Source of the DNA: an uncultured Clostridium sp.
Lineage (GTDB): Bacteria > Bacillota > Clostridia > TANB77 > CAG-508
Length of the DNA stretch: 15,833 nt
Assembly: GCA_947057875.1 (NCBI GenBank)
Contig: CAMSEX010000014.1
Location: 1-15,833 of the forward strand
Direction of reading: 5' to 3'
Shown here: positions 5,287 to 13,006 of the stretch, piece by piece
How the letters are laid out: every line of letters starts with the position of its first letter
Numbering within the stretch: position 1 is the stretch's first letter
Notes under the pieces: model-generated
Seen by the model: only the letters and a program-made list of their open reading frames with translations
What the model was told of the DNA's origin: nothing
The model's database searches: none
Position numbers and translations under genes: made by a program

Positions 5287-6807
5287 TTATTCAATCACAT
5301 TAACATCTATGCCTAGCCCGTCAAATGCCGAAGTATCCGTTTTTTTCTCAACTGTTTTTGCTTTTCCATCTCTTAATTTAATATTTATTTCAGTTCCAGT
5401 TGCCATCGCAATTGCTTTGATTAAATCAGCGCGATTGTTTGGTTCTTCCAAAATTCTTTTGTTAAAATCAGTCAAACCATTTGAAAATATAATTTCCCAA
5501 GTCTGGTCATTTAACTTATCCACCGCTGTATTTACCAAACAAGTATATAAACGTATTTTCCCTGCGTTTTTCAATTGATTTACGATTTCCTGCCAATCCT
5601 GTGTTGGTTTCACATTTTGTGTTACAGGTTTAGATTGCTGTTTTACTTGATTTTGTGCAACTTCAGGTTGCCTTTTCGCAACTTGCTGTTGCATTATGTC
5701 AACTTCAGATTGCAAAATTGGTTTTTGTATTTTTTTCATACAAATTCTCAAAATCCCTGCTTGAAACATAATTGTTTTTTGTGTCGAACTTTTCAAGCTA
5801 TTTTCCAATTCTGACAATTGATAAATGATTTCCAAAAACCTTTCTTTTTCTGCTTTATCTGCTAAATCCTTAATTTTCATTAATTCTTCTTGACTATATA
5901 ATTCCAATTTTTTCGTGGCTTTGTACACCAAAATATCTTTGACATATTTTATCACTTCCCACAAAAAATTGTACAAATCTTTGCCATCTTCTAGTACTTC
6001 ATCAATTGCTTGCAGCGCTGTTGTTTCATCGTTTTCCAAAATAGCTTTTGTCAATTTTGAAATCATTTCCAAACTTGGAATTCCCACTAATTCTTTGACT
6101 AAATCAGCTGTAATTTCGTCTGCACTTTCTTGGCTACATCTCTCTAAAATGCTGATTGCATCACGCATTGCACCTTCTGACAAAACTGCTAAAATGTGCA
6201 ATGCTTCATCCGTTATTGAAATATCGGATTCTGCACAAATAATTTTCAGTCTTTTGACAACATTTTCATTGCTAATTTTTTTGTAATCAAACCTTTGACA
6301 ACGAGACAAAATCGTGGCTGGCAATTTTTGCGGTTCAGTTGTGGCAAGCATGAATTTTACGTGTTCTGGAGGCTCTTCCAGCGTTTTTAGCAACGCATTG
6401 AATGCTCCTGTTGATAGCATATGAACTTCATCAATAATATAGACACGATATTTTGCTTTTGTTGGCAAAAAATTGACCTCCTCACGAATGCTACGTATAT
6501 CTTCCACACTATTGTTTGATGCCGCATCCATCTCAACAACATCAGTCAAAGCTCCACTTAAAATTTCTTTGCAAATTTCGCATTCATTGCAAGGTTCGCC
6601 ATTTTGCGGATTTAAACAATTCACGGCTCTGGCTAATATTTTGGCTGTTGTTGTTTTTCCTGTTCCACGACCGCCATTGAACAAATATGCATGCCCCACG
6701 CGACCTGCCATGATTTGGTTTTTGAGCGTTTTGGTAATATGCTCTTGCCCTACCATATCTTCAAATTTTAATGGCCTAAATTTTCTATATAAAGCAGTGT
6801 AAGCCAT
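5287..6807 (-). CDS. dnaX: DNA polymerase III subunit gamma/tau
   Basis: The 506-residue clamp-loader ATPase drives loading of the sliding clamp at replication forks. It shows Walker A GGRGTGKT (45-52), zinc cysteines C64, C73, C76 and C79, the Walker B variant IIDEVH (124-129) and the SRC motif (168-170). These make up the AAA+ core. Domain III runs to about 355, followed by a Gln/Lys/Val-rich linker (about 370-400) and a tau-like C-terminal domain (about 405-506). An AAAGGAAAG site precedes the ATG. It lies directly downstream of the SRP RNA, as in Bacillus. An A7 run at codons 358-360 marks a possible slippage site for making a short gamma-like form. Confidence 0.97.
   Translation of the reverse strand: MAYTALYRKFRPLKFEDMVGQEHITKTLKNQIMAGRVGHAYLFNGGRGTGKTTTAKILARAVNCLNPQNGEPCNECEICKEILSGALTDVVEMDAASNNSVEDIRSIREEVNFLPTKAKYRVYIIDEVHMLSTGAFNALLKTLEEPPEHVKFMLATTEPQKLPATILSRCQRFDYKKISNENVVKRLKIICAESDISITDEALHILAVLSEGAMRDAISILERCSQESADEITADLVKELVGIPSLEMISKLTKAILENDETTALQAIDEVLEDGKDLYNFLWEVIKYVKDILVYKATKKLELYSQEELMKIKDLADKAEKERFLEIIYQLSELENSLKSSTQKTIMFQAGILRICMKKIQKPILQSEVDIMQQQVAKRQPEVAQNQVKQQSKPVTQNVKPTQDWQEIVNQLKNAGKIRLYTCLVNTAVDKLNDQTWEIIFSNGLTDFNKRILEEPNNRADLIKAIAMATGTEINIKLRDGKAKTVEKKTDTSAFDGLGIDVNVIE
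5730..5736 (-). other. A7 run in dnaX, candidate slippage site
   Basis: Seven consecutive A follow the ATG of M357 (codons ATG AAA AAA ATA) at the end of clamp-loader domain III. Slipping back one base would add about eight residues and reach a TGA, giving a product of about 367 residues that lacks the tau-specific part. The +1 frame also stops within about a dozen codons. A small hairpin (GCAAC/GTTGC) lies some 35 bases downstream, too far for a classical stimulator. The phase is not the canonical A AAA AAG arrangement, so transcriptional slippage is as likely as ribosomal frameshifting. Confidence 0.3.
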
Positions 6808-6825
6808 AGCTTTCTTTCCTTTCGT

Positions 6826-6831
6826 ATTATA
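6826..6831 (-). promoter_or_regulatory. dnaX: Possible separate -10 box for dnaX
   Basis: A perfect TATAAT on the - strand lies at the 3' edge of the SRP RNA, about 19 bases before the dnaX start. The matching -35 position (6849-6854, ATATCT) is poor. It could give dnaX its own start site, but in such AT-rich DNA the hexamer may be chance. No terminator is seen between the SRP RNA and dnaX, so read-through from the SRP promoter is an alternative. Confidence 0.25.
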
Positions 6832-6955
6832 AAGACTTCCCTTAAGGAAGATATGTTAATCACATAAATACACTACTTATCGCTGCTTTCTCTCGAACCT
6901 GACGAGATTCATAGCTTTTTATTGAAACATACCTTCCTAAAAAGAAGCCTCGTTC
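6831..6955 (-). ncRNA. ffs: Signal recognition particle RNA, small bacterial (4.5S-like) type
   Basis: On the - strand the domain IV hallmark GTCAGG - TTC - GAGA - GAA - AGCAGC is present, with a GNRA-type tetraloop GAGA at 6891-6894. This is the site that binds the Ffh M domain. The outer arms fold back on each other: AGGAAGGTATGTT pairs with AACATATCTTCCT without mismatch. Beyond that, GGCTTCTTTTT pairs with AAGGGAAGTC with a few G-U pairs and one mismatch, giving a rod of roughly 120 bases. There is no room for an Alu domain, because the promoter lies directly upstream. The ends are estimated from the helix and the promoter. Position next to dnaX matches Bacillus scr. Confidence 0.93.
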
Positions 6956-6963
6956 TTTTTTTT

Positions 6964-6992
6964 ATTATATAATGAAATTTTTCATTTGGCAA
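6964..6992 (-). promoter_or_regulatory. SRP RNA promoter
   Basis: On the - strand -35 TTGCCA (6987-6992), a 17-base spacer and -10 TATAAT (6964-6969) place the start near 6955-6957, matching the 5' arm of the SRP RNA. The spacer holds an inverted repeat, AATGAAA-2-TTTCATT (6971-6986), exactly between the two boxes. Confidence 0.75.
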
Positions 6993-7028
6993 GAGGTTTG
7001 CTAAAGAAATTTATGATATTCTCCTTTT

Positions 7029-7850
7029 CTATACTTCTTTCAAAAAACGATAATACCCAATGTCGTCTAAAATCTGAATAATATAGCCACTTTTTACGCT
7101 ACCTTCGTCTGTTTCTAATTGCAAATTAGCACTCATGTTGCAAATAAATTTTTCATCTAAATTATTTTTAATATGAACCGTAAAATGAATTTTAGGTGAC
7201 AATTTTGCTAAATCAATATCTAAATTATTAAAAATTCTTCCGTCAAAAGACACCAAACCATTGTCTTTTGTGACTTGATATTGGTTGACAATGTTTTTAT
7301 TGATATAACCTAATGTAATTGGATTTGAGCAATCTGTAAAAAAGACTGGCTCAGCATAATTACTGTTTTGATTGTCTTCATTTGTGTAAATAATTTTATA
7401 GTCCAATCTTTGATCAATCAAATTTTGCTCAATTAAACGAAACTTTGAAATTTCAAGCGGATTTTTATAATACAATGCTGGTGTCCCGTAATTGTAGTCT
7501 ACATCTATTTTAAAATTGTCTAGGTACAGCTCTTTTACTGTATTTTCCTGTGTTAATTCATCGCTAAAATTGTCGATATAAAGCGCCACATCGGAATATT
7601 GCGAAATGCTAATATCCTGCAAATTCTGCTCTGCTGTGTTATCCACTGCTTCTGCACTACTATATTTTACCATTTTAGCCACACGAAAAACAGGCTTTTC
7701 ATTCGCCTGAGCAATTACCATAAGTTCCTCTACAAACCTGTTTCTCGCAAAGATCTTTTTAAAAATAAACTGATAACTAATTATACCCAACAGAACCAAT
7801 ACACTTATTAAAACGATTGGAATAATAATTTTTACGATTTTTTCTTTCAT
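7029..7850 (-). CDS. Membrane-anchored extracytoplasmic protein, function not recognised
   Basis: The 273 residues open with a short basic segment and one hydrophobic helix (about 8-30, ending in ISYQFIFKKIF). This is a signal-anchor with no obvious cleavage site, so the rest should lie outside the cell. The outer part is acidic and Asn/Asp/Tyr-rich, with many predicted beta strands and no motif I recognise. Three Tyr-rich strands (VALYIDNF, ELYLDNFKIDVDYNYG, ALYYKN) and two lone cysteines stand out. It follows the glucosaminidase by 14 bases with an AGGA ribosome site, so both are likely co-transcribed. A wall-associated or hydrolase-partner role is inference from that pairing. No terminator is clear downstream. 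Confidence 0.8.
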   Translation of the reverse strand: MKEKIVKIIIPIVLISVLVLLGIISYQFIFKKIFARNRFVEELMVIAQANEKPVFRVAKMVKYSSAEAVDNTAEQNLQDISISQYSDVALYIDNFSDELTQENTVKELYLDNFKIDVDYNYGTPALYYKNPLEISKFRLIEQNLIDQRLDYKIIYTNEDNQNSNYAEPVFFTDCSNPITLGYINKNIVNQYQVTKDNGLVSFDGRIFNNLDIDLAKLSPKIHFTVHIKNNLDEKFICNMSANLQLETDEGSVKSGYIIQILDDIGYYRFLKEV

Positions 7851-7864
7851 TTTATTTTATCCTA

Positions 7865-9325
7865 CTATAATCTATTATACAAATATTCCATATAAGAATA
7901 TACTCTATTATGCCAATTTTCATCACTTGCATACCTTTTGTTAACAGAGGCAACTGTTGGTTCCTCGTAATAAGAACCTTTTGCCAATTCGCCTGCGTAA
8001 ATTGGTGTTCCTTCTTCATTAAGATAATATTTTACCAAAGCTTTTGCAACTAATTCAATTCCTTCGGCATATGTATCAAACGTAAATGAACTCGCATATG
8101 GCGAATTATCATATGCACCATAACCAAACAAATTCTTCTTGTCATTGGCAATGCTAGACGTTCCCCACGCACTTTCATGAATCGCAATAGCCGCCAAAAA
8201 CACACCATTGATGTGATAATTTTGGTCCATGTTATAAAAAACTTCTGCATTTTCTTCTAAAATATGATTTTTGTCAGACGCATTTCCTGATAACATTTTT
8301 TTGTAATCTTCCAAAGTCAACTCTGTTGATTCATTGAGTGGCATACTTTCTGATAAGGTCATTTTTATTCTTTGCACACGATTAGCCTCTAAAACACCTG
8401 GCGTGACTTTACTTGAAGTCAAATTTTTGCATTGTACATAACCTTCTAAACCGTCAAAATTGATTTTACACCATTCTTCATTTTTTAATTCTAATAAGAC
8501 TACATCTAAACTTTTCAAAATGGTGCAAACATTTTCTGCAGAATCTTCAGGCTCTTTTTTTAATTCAACTTCCTTCGTTAAATACATTTTATCATCCAAA
8601 TGAACTTTATTATCTGCTAAAAATTTTGAAGTACCTCGTTCAATAATTTGTGGTGTAGAATTTGCCATCGAAATTTCACTTAATATACTTTCAGCAACTA
8701 ATTCATCATTTTCATAAGACTTGATAACAGTTACTTGCTTAGTTCCTGCAATTCCTTCTTGTACAACACTTTCTTCGCCTTCTGGCAAATTAGGGTTGTC
8801 CTCATATTGTGTTTCAAATTCTATTGGTCGAACTTCTTCTACATATTCCTTTGATTTTAAAACACTCACATTTTGCATTAAAATATTTTCTAGTTCAATC
8901 GCATTTTCATTGCTTTCCAAAATTAATTCTCCTGCAGTATTGACAGGTTGTGCAGGTTGCTCTTTTTCTTGCGTTATTTCTGTTTCTTGTCTATTTTCCT
9001 TTTGTGGTTCTGGTTCATTTTCTTGAGCAATTTCTTGTTTTTCGACTGTATTTTCAGAAATCGTCTTAGCAAAAATGCTAGTTGAAAAAATAAAGGTAGC
9101 TGCTACAATAAAAATTGTTACCATAACAATTATCTGTTCTTCTTTTGCGATTTTAGTTAATTTTGGATGTACGATTTCGCTAATTTTTTTCTGTACAGCT
9201 CGTCTTCCCTTCCCACGTTTCTTGCCTAAATCTGGTTGTATGTAATCCACTTTTTTTATGTCTTCTAGATTATGACGCATTTGTTCAAGGTTTTGCTGCA
9301 TCTCTCTAAAATCATTAATTCTCAT
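7865..9325 (-). CDS. Membrane-anchored glucosaminidase with G5 and SH3-like domains
   Basis: This 486-residue protein has a modular build. A basic cytosolic tail (1-64) leads into one membrane helix (about 65-86) and an acidic Glu/Gln/Pro-rich linker (about 93-130). A G5 domain follows (about 163-235, with EESVVQEGIAGTKQVTVIKSY), then a bacterial SH3-like domain (about 246-304) and a GH73 glucosaminidase domain (about 355-486). The catalytic Glu is E384 in AIHESAWGTS, followed by NLFGYGAYD. It should cleave the glycan strands of peptidoglycan while tethered to the membrane, with G5 and SH3 binding wall polymers. The 64-residue cytosolic tail is longer than usual and may bind a partner inside the cell. 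Its promoter is divergent from the ABC operon. Confidence 0.9.
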   Translation of the reverse strand: MRINDFREMQQNLEQMRHNLEDIKKVDYIQPDLGKKRGKGRRAVQKKISEIVHPKLTKIAKEEQIIVMVTIFIVAATFIFSTSIFAKTISENTVEKQEIAQENEPEPQKENRQETEITQEKEQPAQPVNTAGELILESNENAIELENILMQNVSVLKSKEYVEEVRPIEFETQYEDNPNLPEGEESVVQEGIAGTKQVTVIKSYENDELVAESILSEISMANSTPQIIERGTSKFLADNKVHLDDKMYLTKEVELKKEPEDSAENVCTILKSLDVVLLELKNEEWCKINFDGLEGYVQCKNLTSSKVTPGVLEANRVQRIKMTLSESMPLNESTELTLEDYKKMLSGNASDKNHILEENAEVFYNMDQNYHINGVFLAAIAIHESAWGTSSIANDKKNLFGYGAYDNSPYASSFTFDTYAEGIELVAKALVKYYLNEEGTPIYAGELAKGSYYEEPTVASVNKRYASDENWHNRVYSYMEYLYNRL

Positions 9326-9359
9326 ACTTATTCATCCATTCTCAATATTTTACATCATT

Positions 9360-9388
9360 ATTATATAATATTTTTTTTAGAATGTCTA
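9360..9388 (-). promoter_or_regulatory. Promoter of the glucosaminidase operon
   Basis: On the - strand -35 TAGACA (9383-9388), a 17-base spacer rich in A, and -10 TATAAT (9360-9365) lie upstream of the ATG at 9325. The leader is about 28 bases and has a weak GGATG ribosome site. Confidence 0.6.
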
Positions 9389-9477
9389 TATTAAATTTTA
9401 GATATTTTTCAAAAAATTGTATATTTTGTTGCTCTTTTTATTTTTTGTCAATACTTTCATAATTTTTTGTATCTGCC

Positions 9478-9506
9478 TTGCAATTCTTTGTTATTTATGT
9501 TATTTT
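9478..9506 (+). promoter_or_regulatory. Possible promoter of the ABC transporter operon
   Basis: TTGCAA (9478-9483), a 17-base spacer and TATTTT (9501-9506) lie at a suitable distance before the ATPase start at 9539. The -10 box is weak, and the whole intergenic stretch 9389-9538 is AT-rich enough for chance matches. Nothing else is recognisable in this stretch. Confidence 0.3.
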
Positions 9507-9538
9507 ATGATTAATAAATGAATTTAAAGGAGTATTTT

Positions 9539-10544
9539 ATGGCATTAATTGAGGTACAAGATTTAGTAAAAACATATAAAATAAGTCAAAAAGACTCTGG
9601 GATGCTAGGTTACATCAAGCATTTATTTCATCCAAAATATAGAGAACACACTGCTGTTAATCACATTGATTTTCAAATTGAAGAAGGCGAATTAGTTGGC
9701 TACATTGGCGAAAATGGTGCCGGAAAATCCACCACTATCAAAATGCTAACTGGTTTACTGACTCCAACTTCTGGAAAAGTTACTATAAATGGCATTGTTC
9801 CTTATGAAAAAAGAATTGAAAATAACAAACAAATCGGTGCCGTTTTTGGGCAAAAAACTCGGCTTATGGTGGGATTTGCCTATCATTGAATCATTTCAAT
9901 TAATTCAAAAAATGTATCAAATTTCAAACAATGAATACCAAAAAAATTTAAAGAAATTTACCGAAATTTTGGATTTATCAGAACTTTTGAATAAACAAGT
10001 AAAAAATTTAAGTTTAGGGCAAAAAATGCGTTGTGAGATTGCTGCTACTTTTTTGCATAACCCAAAAGTTGTTTATCTAGACGAGCCAACTATTGGTTTA
10101 GATATTTTGGTAAAAGAAAATATTCGTAAGTTCATCAAAGATATTAATGAAGAGAAAAAAACGACGGTTATCTTGACAACTCATGATTTGAAAGATATTG
10201 AAGATGTCTGTGACCGCATTATTCTTTTGGATAAAGGGCAGATTATTTATGACGGCACTAAGGAATTTTTCAAAAATACTTATGGAAAATATATTGTTGC
10301 AGAATTTGTTGTTCAGAACAAAACAAAAAATCTTAGCATAGAAACTGCTGACGAGGATTTTGAAGTCATGGAAGAGAATGAAAAACATTTAAAAATCAAA
10401 TTTAACCACGAAAAAACAACCATTATGAATATTGTAAACTATATATCAAACAATTGCGAAATCTTAGATTTGCATATTCAAGAACAGGATTTAGAAGAAA
10501 TTTTGAAGGAATTATATCGAGGTGATGTTATTCATGCTAAGTAG
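9539..10544 (+). pseudogene. ABC transporter ATPase (COG4586-type), split by a one-base frameshift
   Basis: Corrected for one extra base, this is a 334-residue ATPase of the ABC-2 exporter type, the family's usual length. Walker A is GENGAGKST (57-65) and the Q-loop is Q105. The signature LSLGQ (157-161), Walker B VVYLDEPTIGLD (177-188) and H-loop H215 follow. Walker A is in the first frame (stop at 9889) and signature, Walker B and H-loop are in the next frame. Dropping A9866 restores QKTRLWWDLPIIESF, typical of the family. The start at 9539 has AAAGGAG 7 bases upstream; an ATG at 9518 in frame has no such site. As read, no active ATPase is made. Possible causes are a real mutation, an assembly error, or +1 recoding at CTT-A. 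Confidence 0.85.
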
Positions 10545-11325
10545 AATTTGGGCAATTGCAAAGCAAACTGCAAACGAAAATTTATATTATCGTTTTGATT
10601 TAATTTTATATATTTTTAATTTTATTGTGGAAATTACAGTATACATTTTTATTTGGCTCGCCATTTACAAGCAAGGTGGACAAATTTCTGGTATGAGTTT
10701 TGAACAAATCACGACTTATTATATTTTAGTTGTTTCCTTAAATCCAATCATTGTTTGGGGTATTAATGAAACCATCGGAGTTGCTATTCGTGAAGGTGAA
10801 ATCTTAAGAGAATTACTAAATCCAATTTCCTATTTTAGTTATTATTTTGGAATTCGTATTGGAGAACTTATCGAAGCTGTTATTGTAAGTATTTTAACGT
10901 TTGCCATTTGTGCTTTGTTGTTTGGCGTTTTACCACCAGCAGGGCTTGTTAATTTTTTGTTTTTTATTGGTGTTATTAGTTTGTCTATTCTTATTGTTTA
11001 TTTTTTTGAATTGATTCTTGGAATGACAGCCTTTTATACTGACTCTGTTTGGGGGATTGAAGTCCTAAAACGTGCTATTTTAAATATCTTTTCTGGCATG
11101 ATTGCGCCCATTACATTATTTCCAGAGTTTTTGCAAAAAATCTCCCATTTTCTGCCATTTAAAGATTGCATTTATACACCAATTAACATTTATTTTGGTT
11201 CATTAAACACAGTAGAAATTTTGCAAATCATAATAAAACAGTGCATTTGGATTGTCTTTCTGTATGCTATTGCTAAATTTATTTTTCATAAAGCAATCAA
11301 AAATATTACGATAAATGGAGGATAA
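10534..11325 (+). CDS. ABC-2 family transporter permease (PF06182-type), first subunit
   Basis: The 263 residues hold about six hydrophobic membrane helices. They resemble the ABC2_membrane_6 permeases that pair with COG4586 ATPases; the set is commonly annotated as an uncharacterised exporter. The N-terminal ENLYYRFDLILYIFNF and the amphipathic EILRELLNPISYF (about 91-103) are family-like. I chose ATG 10534 because GAGGTG lies 9 bases before it. GTG 10522 and ATG 10525 are in frame but poorly placed. The start overlaps the ATPase end by 11 bases, so translation is coupled to the ATPase's second frame. Substrate unknown. Confidence 0.87.
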   Translation: MLSRIWAIAKQTANENLYYRFDLILYIFNFIVEITVYIFIWLAIYKQGGQISGMSFEQITTYYILVVSLNPIIVWGINETIGVAIREGEILRELLNPISYFSYYFGIRIGELIEAVIVSILTFAICALLFGVLPPAGLVNFLFFIGVISLSILIVYFFELILGMTAFYTDSVWGIEVLKRAILNIFSGMIAPITLFPEFLQKISHFLPFKDCIYTPINIYFGSLNTVEILQIIIKQCIWIVFLYAIAKFIFHKAIKNITINGG

Positions 11326-11326
11326 T

Positions 11327-12115
11327 ATGATACAAAATTTAAAATTATATTTTGCATTCCTAGGAGCATCACTTAAAAAAATGATGGAATATCGCGTTGA
11401 TTTCTTGATTGGAACATTCTCACAATTAACCTTTCAAATTATTGAATTAATATTTATATGGATTATTTTTCAAAATACAGATACAATTGCTGGTTGGAAT
11501 TTTCAGCAATTGTTATTGTTGTATGGCGTTATGATGCTAGCATTGTCTGTCAATGAATTATTATTTGACTCTACTTATGATATTGGAAGAAAATTTATTC
11601 GAAAAGGTAAATTTGATACCATTTTATTACGTCCCGTTCATCCATTGATTTCAGTTTTAGGCGAATCACAAAGTTCGTCTTCTATGAGTTATGTTATCCT
11701 TTCCGTTATTTTAATCATTACTATGCTCTTAAAATTACAAATTTCTATTACTTTTTTGTTACTACTAAAAATTTTATCTTTTGGCATTTGGGGTGGTTTT
11801 ATTATTGGTGGAATTCAAACTATTTTCAGCATTTCTGGCTTTTGGACTTACAAATCCAATGAAGTCATTTGGTCCATTTTCCAAATGCACAAACTTGCCC
11901 AATACCCAATTGAAATTTATAATAAATTTGTGCGAATTTTAATTAGTTTCATTTTTCCTTTTGCTTTTGCATCTTACTTTCCAACTTTAGATTACCTTTT
12001 TCAAAAACAAAGTAATCTGTTCTTCATCATACCTTTCATTACAATTACAATTTGGTTAATTGCAATTAGCACTTGGAATTGGGCACTAAAACAATATCGT
12101 AGCACTGGAAATTGA
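11327..12115 (+). CDS. ABC-2 family transporter permease (PF06182-type), second subunit
   Basis: The 262 residues have about six membrane helices and the same N-terminal plan as the first permease (MMEYRVDFLIGTFSQLTFQ, about 19-37). GRKFIRKGKFDTILLRPVHPLISVLGES (about 85-112) is the conserved cytosolic segment after helix two. The two should form a heterodimer with the upstream ATPase. GGAGG at 11317-11321 lies 5 bases before ATG 11327; an upstream in-frame ATG at 11315 overlaps that site and is less likely. The start is 1 base after the first permease's stop. The gene converges on the LacX-like gene with only 18 bases between. Confidence 0.87.
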   Translation: MIQNLKLYFAFLGASLKKMMEYRVDFLIGTFSQLTFQIIELIFIWIIFQNTDTIAGWNFQQLLLLYGVMMLALSVNELLFDSTYDIGRKFIRKGKFDTILLRPVHPLISVLGESQSSSSMSYVILSVILIITMLLKLQISITFLLLLKILSFGIWGGFIIGGIQTIFSISGFWTYKSNEVIWSIFQMHKLAQYPIEIYNKFVRILISFIFPFAFASYFPTLDYLFQKQSNLFFIIPFITITIWLIAISTWNWALKQYRSTGN

Positions 12116-12133
12116 ATTTTTAGTTTATTCTAA

Positions 12134-13006
12134 CTAATCCACCAAAATTTCATATCCTGCCTCAAAATTTTCTCCTGACTTTAATTTTTGCTGCCATTTT
12201 CGCTCCTCCAAATTCCCCTCAAAATCTACACTGTCACATCTTCCATACCAAGGCTCTATACACACAAATGGGCAATTTTCTTTATATGGCGACCAAATTC
12301 CAACAAGTGGCGCATCAAATTTCACTGTAATATACGGTTTTTTATCTGGCAAACAAAGCGAAACTTCCTGCACTTGGTAATTTTCCAGAATTAACGCATC
12401 TTGTTTGAAAAGTTCTGATGCGATTTTTAAATAACCATTTTTCAAATCGATTTTACCATTTATCTCATTTTTTACAGGAGTTAAACCGTTTTCCAAACCT
12501 GTATTTACAAAAGAATTCATGGTATCAAATTTGAGATAACATTCTCCTCTTTTCTCCACAGGTACACAAAACGCAGGATGTGCTCCAATTGAAAAATACA
12601 TCATTTTCACATCTTGATTTTCAACTTTCCACATTACCTTAATTTTATTTTCCTGCAATTTATAACCAACTTTTAAGGCAAATTCAAATGGATATTTTTC
12701 CAAAGTTTCAGCATTAGAATGTAAAACATACCAACAACTATTTTCGTTTTTCTCAAGAAGCTCAAATTCCATATCTCTGGCAAAACCATGTTGCCCCATT
12801 TTATAAATTTTGTCATGATAACAATATTCCTTATTTTTCAAAGCCCCCACAAAGGGAAACAATACTGGTGCTCTTCTTCCCCAAAAGGTCTTATTACCAT
12901 TCCACAAATAATTTTTACCATTTTTCTTATTTTCTATTTTCTGAAGCTCTGCCCCTAATGTGCTAATTTCTAGTTTTAAATTTTCATTTTCGATAATTGT
13001 ATTCAT
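12134..13006 (-). CDS. Aldose 1-epimerase family protein (LacX-like)
   Basis: The 290 residues fit a cytosolic galactose-mutarotase-fold protein of the LacX branch, which interconverts sugar anomers or binds hexose-6-phosphates. Conserved points are the N-terminal ISTLGAELQKI, LFPFVG (49-54), GQHGFARD with H73, the SIGAHPAF block with H143, and CIEPWYGR with E251. The His and Glu positions match the family's catalytic residues. The start overlaps the GtrII-like gene's stop by 4 bases (ATGA, 13003-13006), implying coupling and perhaps a shared sugar pathway. Real substrates of LacX-like proteins are poorly defined. Confidence 0.9.
   Translation of the reverse strand: MNTIIENENLKLEISTLGAELQKIENKKNGKNYLWNGNKTFWGRRAPVLFPFVGALKNKEYCYHDKIYKMGQHGFARDMEFELLEKNENSCWYVLHSNAETLEKYPFEFALKVGYKLQENKIKVMWKVENQDVKMMYFSIGAHPAFCVPVEKRGECYLKFDTMNSFVNTGLENGLTPVKNEINGKIDLKNGYLKIASELFKQDALILENYQVQEVSLCLPDKKPYITVKFDAPLVGIWSPYKENCPFVCIEPWYGRCDSVDFEGNLEERKWQQKLKSGENFEAGYEILVD

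Noticed and set aside
5018..5578. Long + strand open frame antisense to ybaB and dnaX
   Set aside because: Its translation is low-complexity Phe/Leu/Ser/His-rich, it has no ribosome site, and it lies wholly opposite two clear genes.
5730..5736. Canonical A AAA AAG type frameshift signal in dnaX
   Set aside because: The base before the two AAA codons is G (from ATG) and no stem lies at 5-9 bases downstream; kept only as possible slippage.
8050..8250. Second - strand open frame inside the glucosaminidase gene
   Set aside because: It is an alternative frame within the conserved catalytic domain, with no start signal.
9789..9870. ATG at 9789 as the start of a second, separate ATPase protein
   Set aside because: The codons from 9789 to about 9862 lie out of frame over conserved first-frame sequence; the family match begins only at the break, so it is the same gene shifted.
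12120..12137. Inverted repeat TTAGTT/AACTAA between permease 2 and the LacX-like gene as a terminator
   Set aside because: It has only six AT-rich pairs and no T run on either side.
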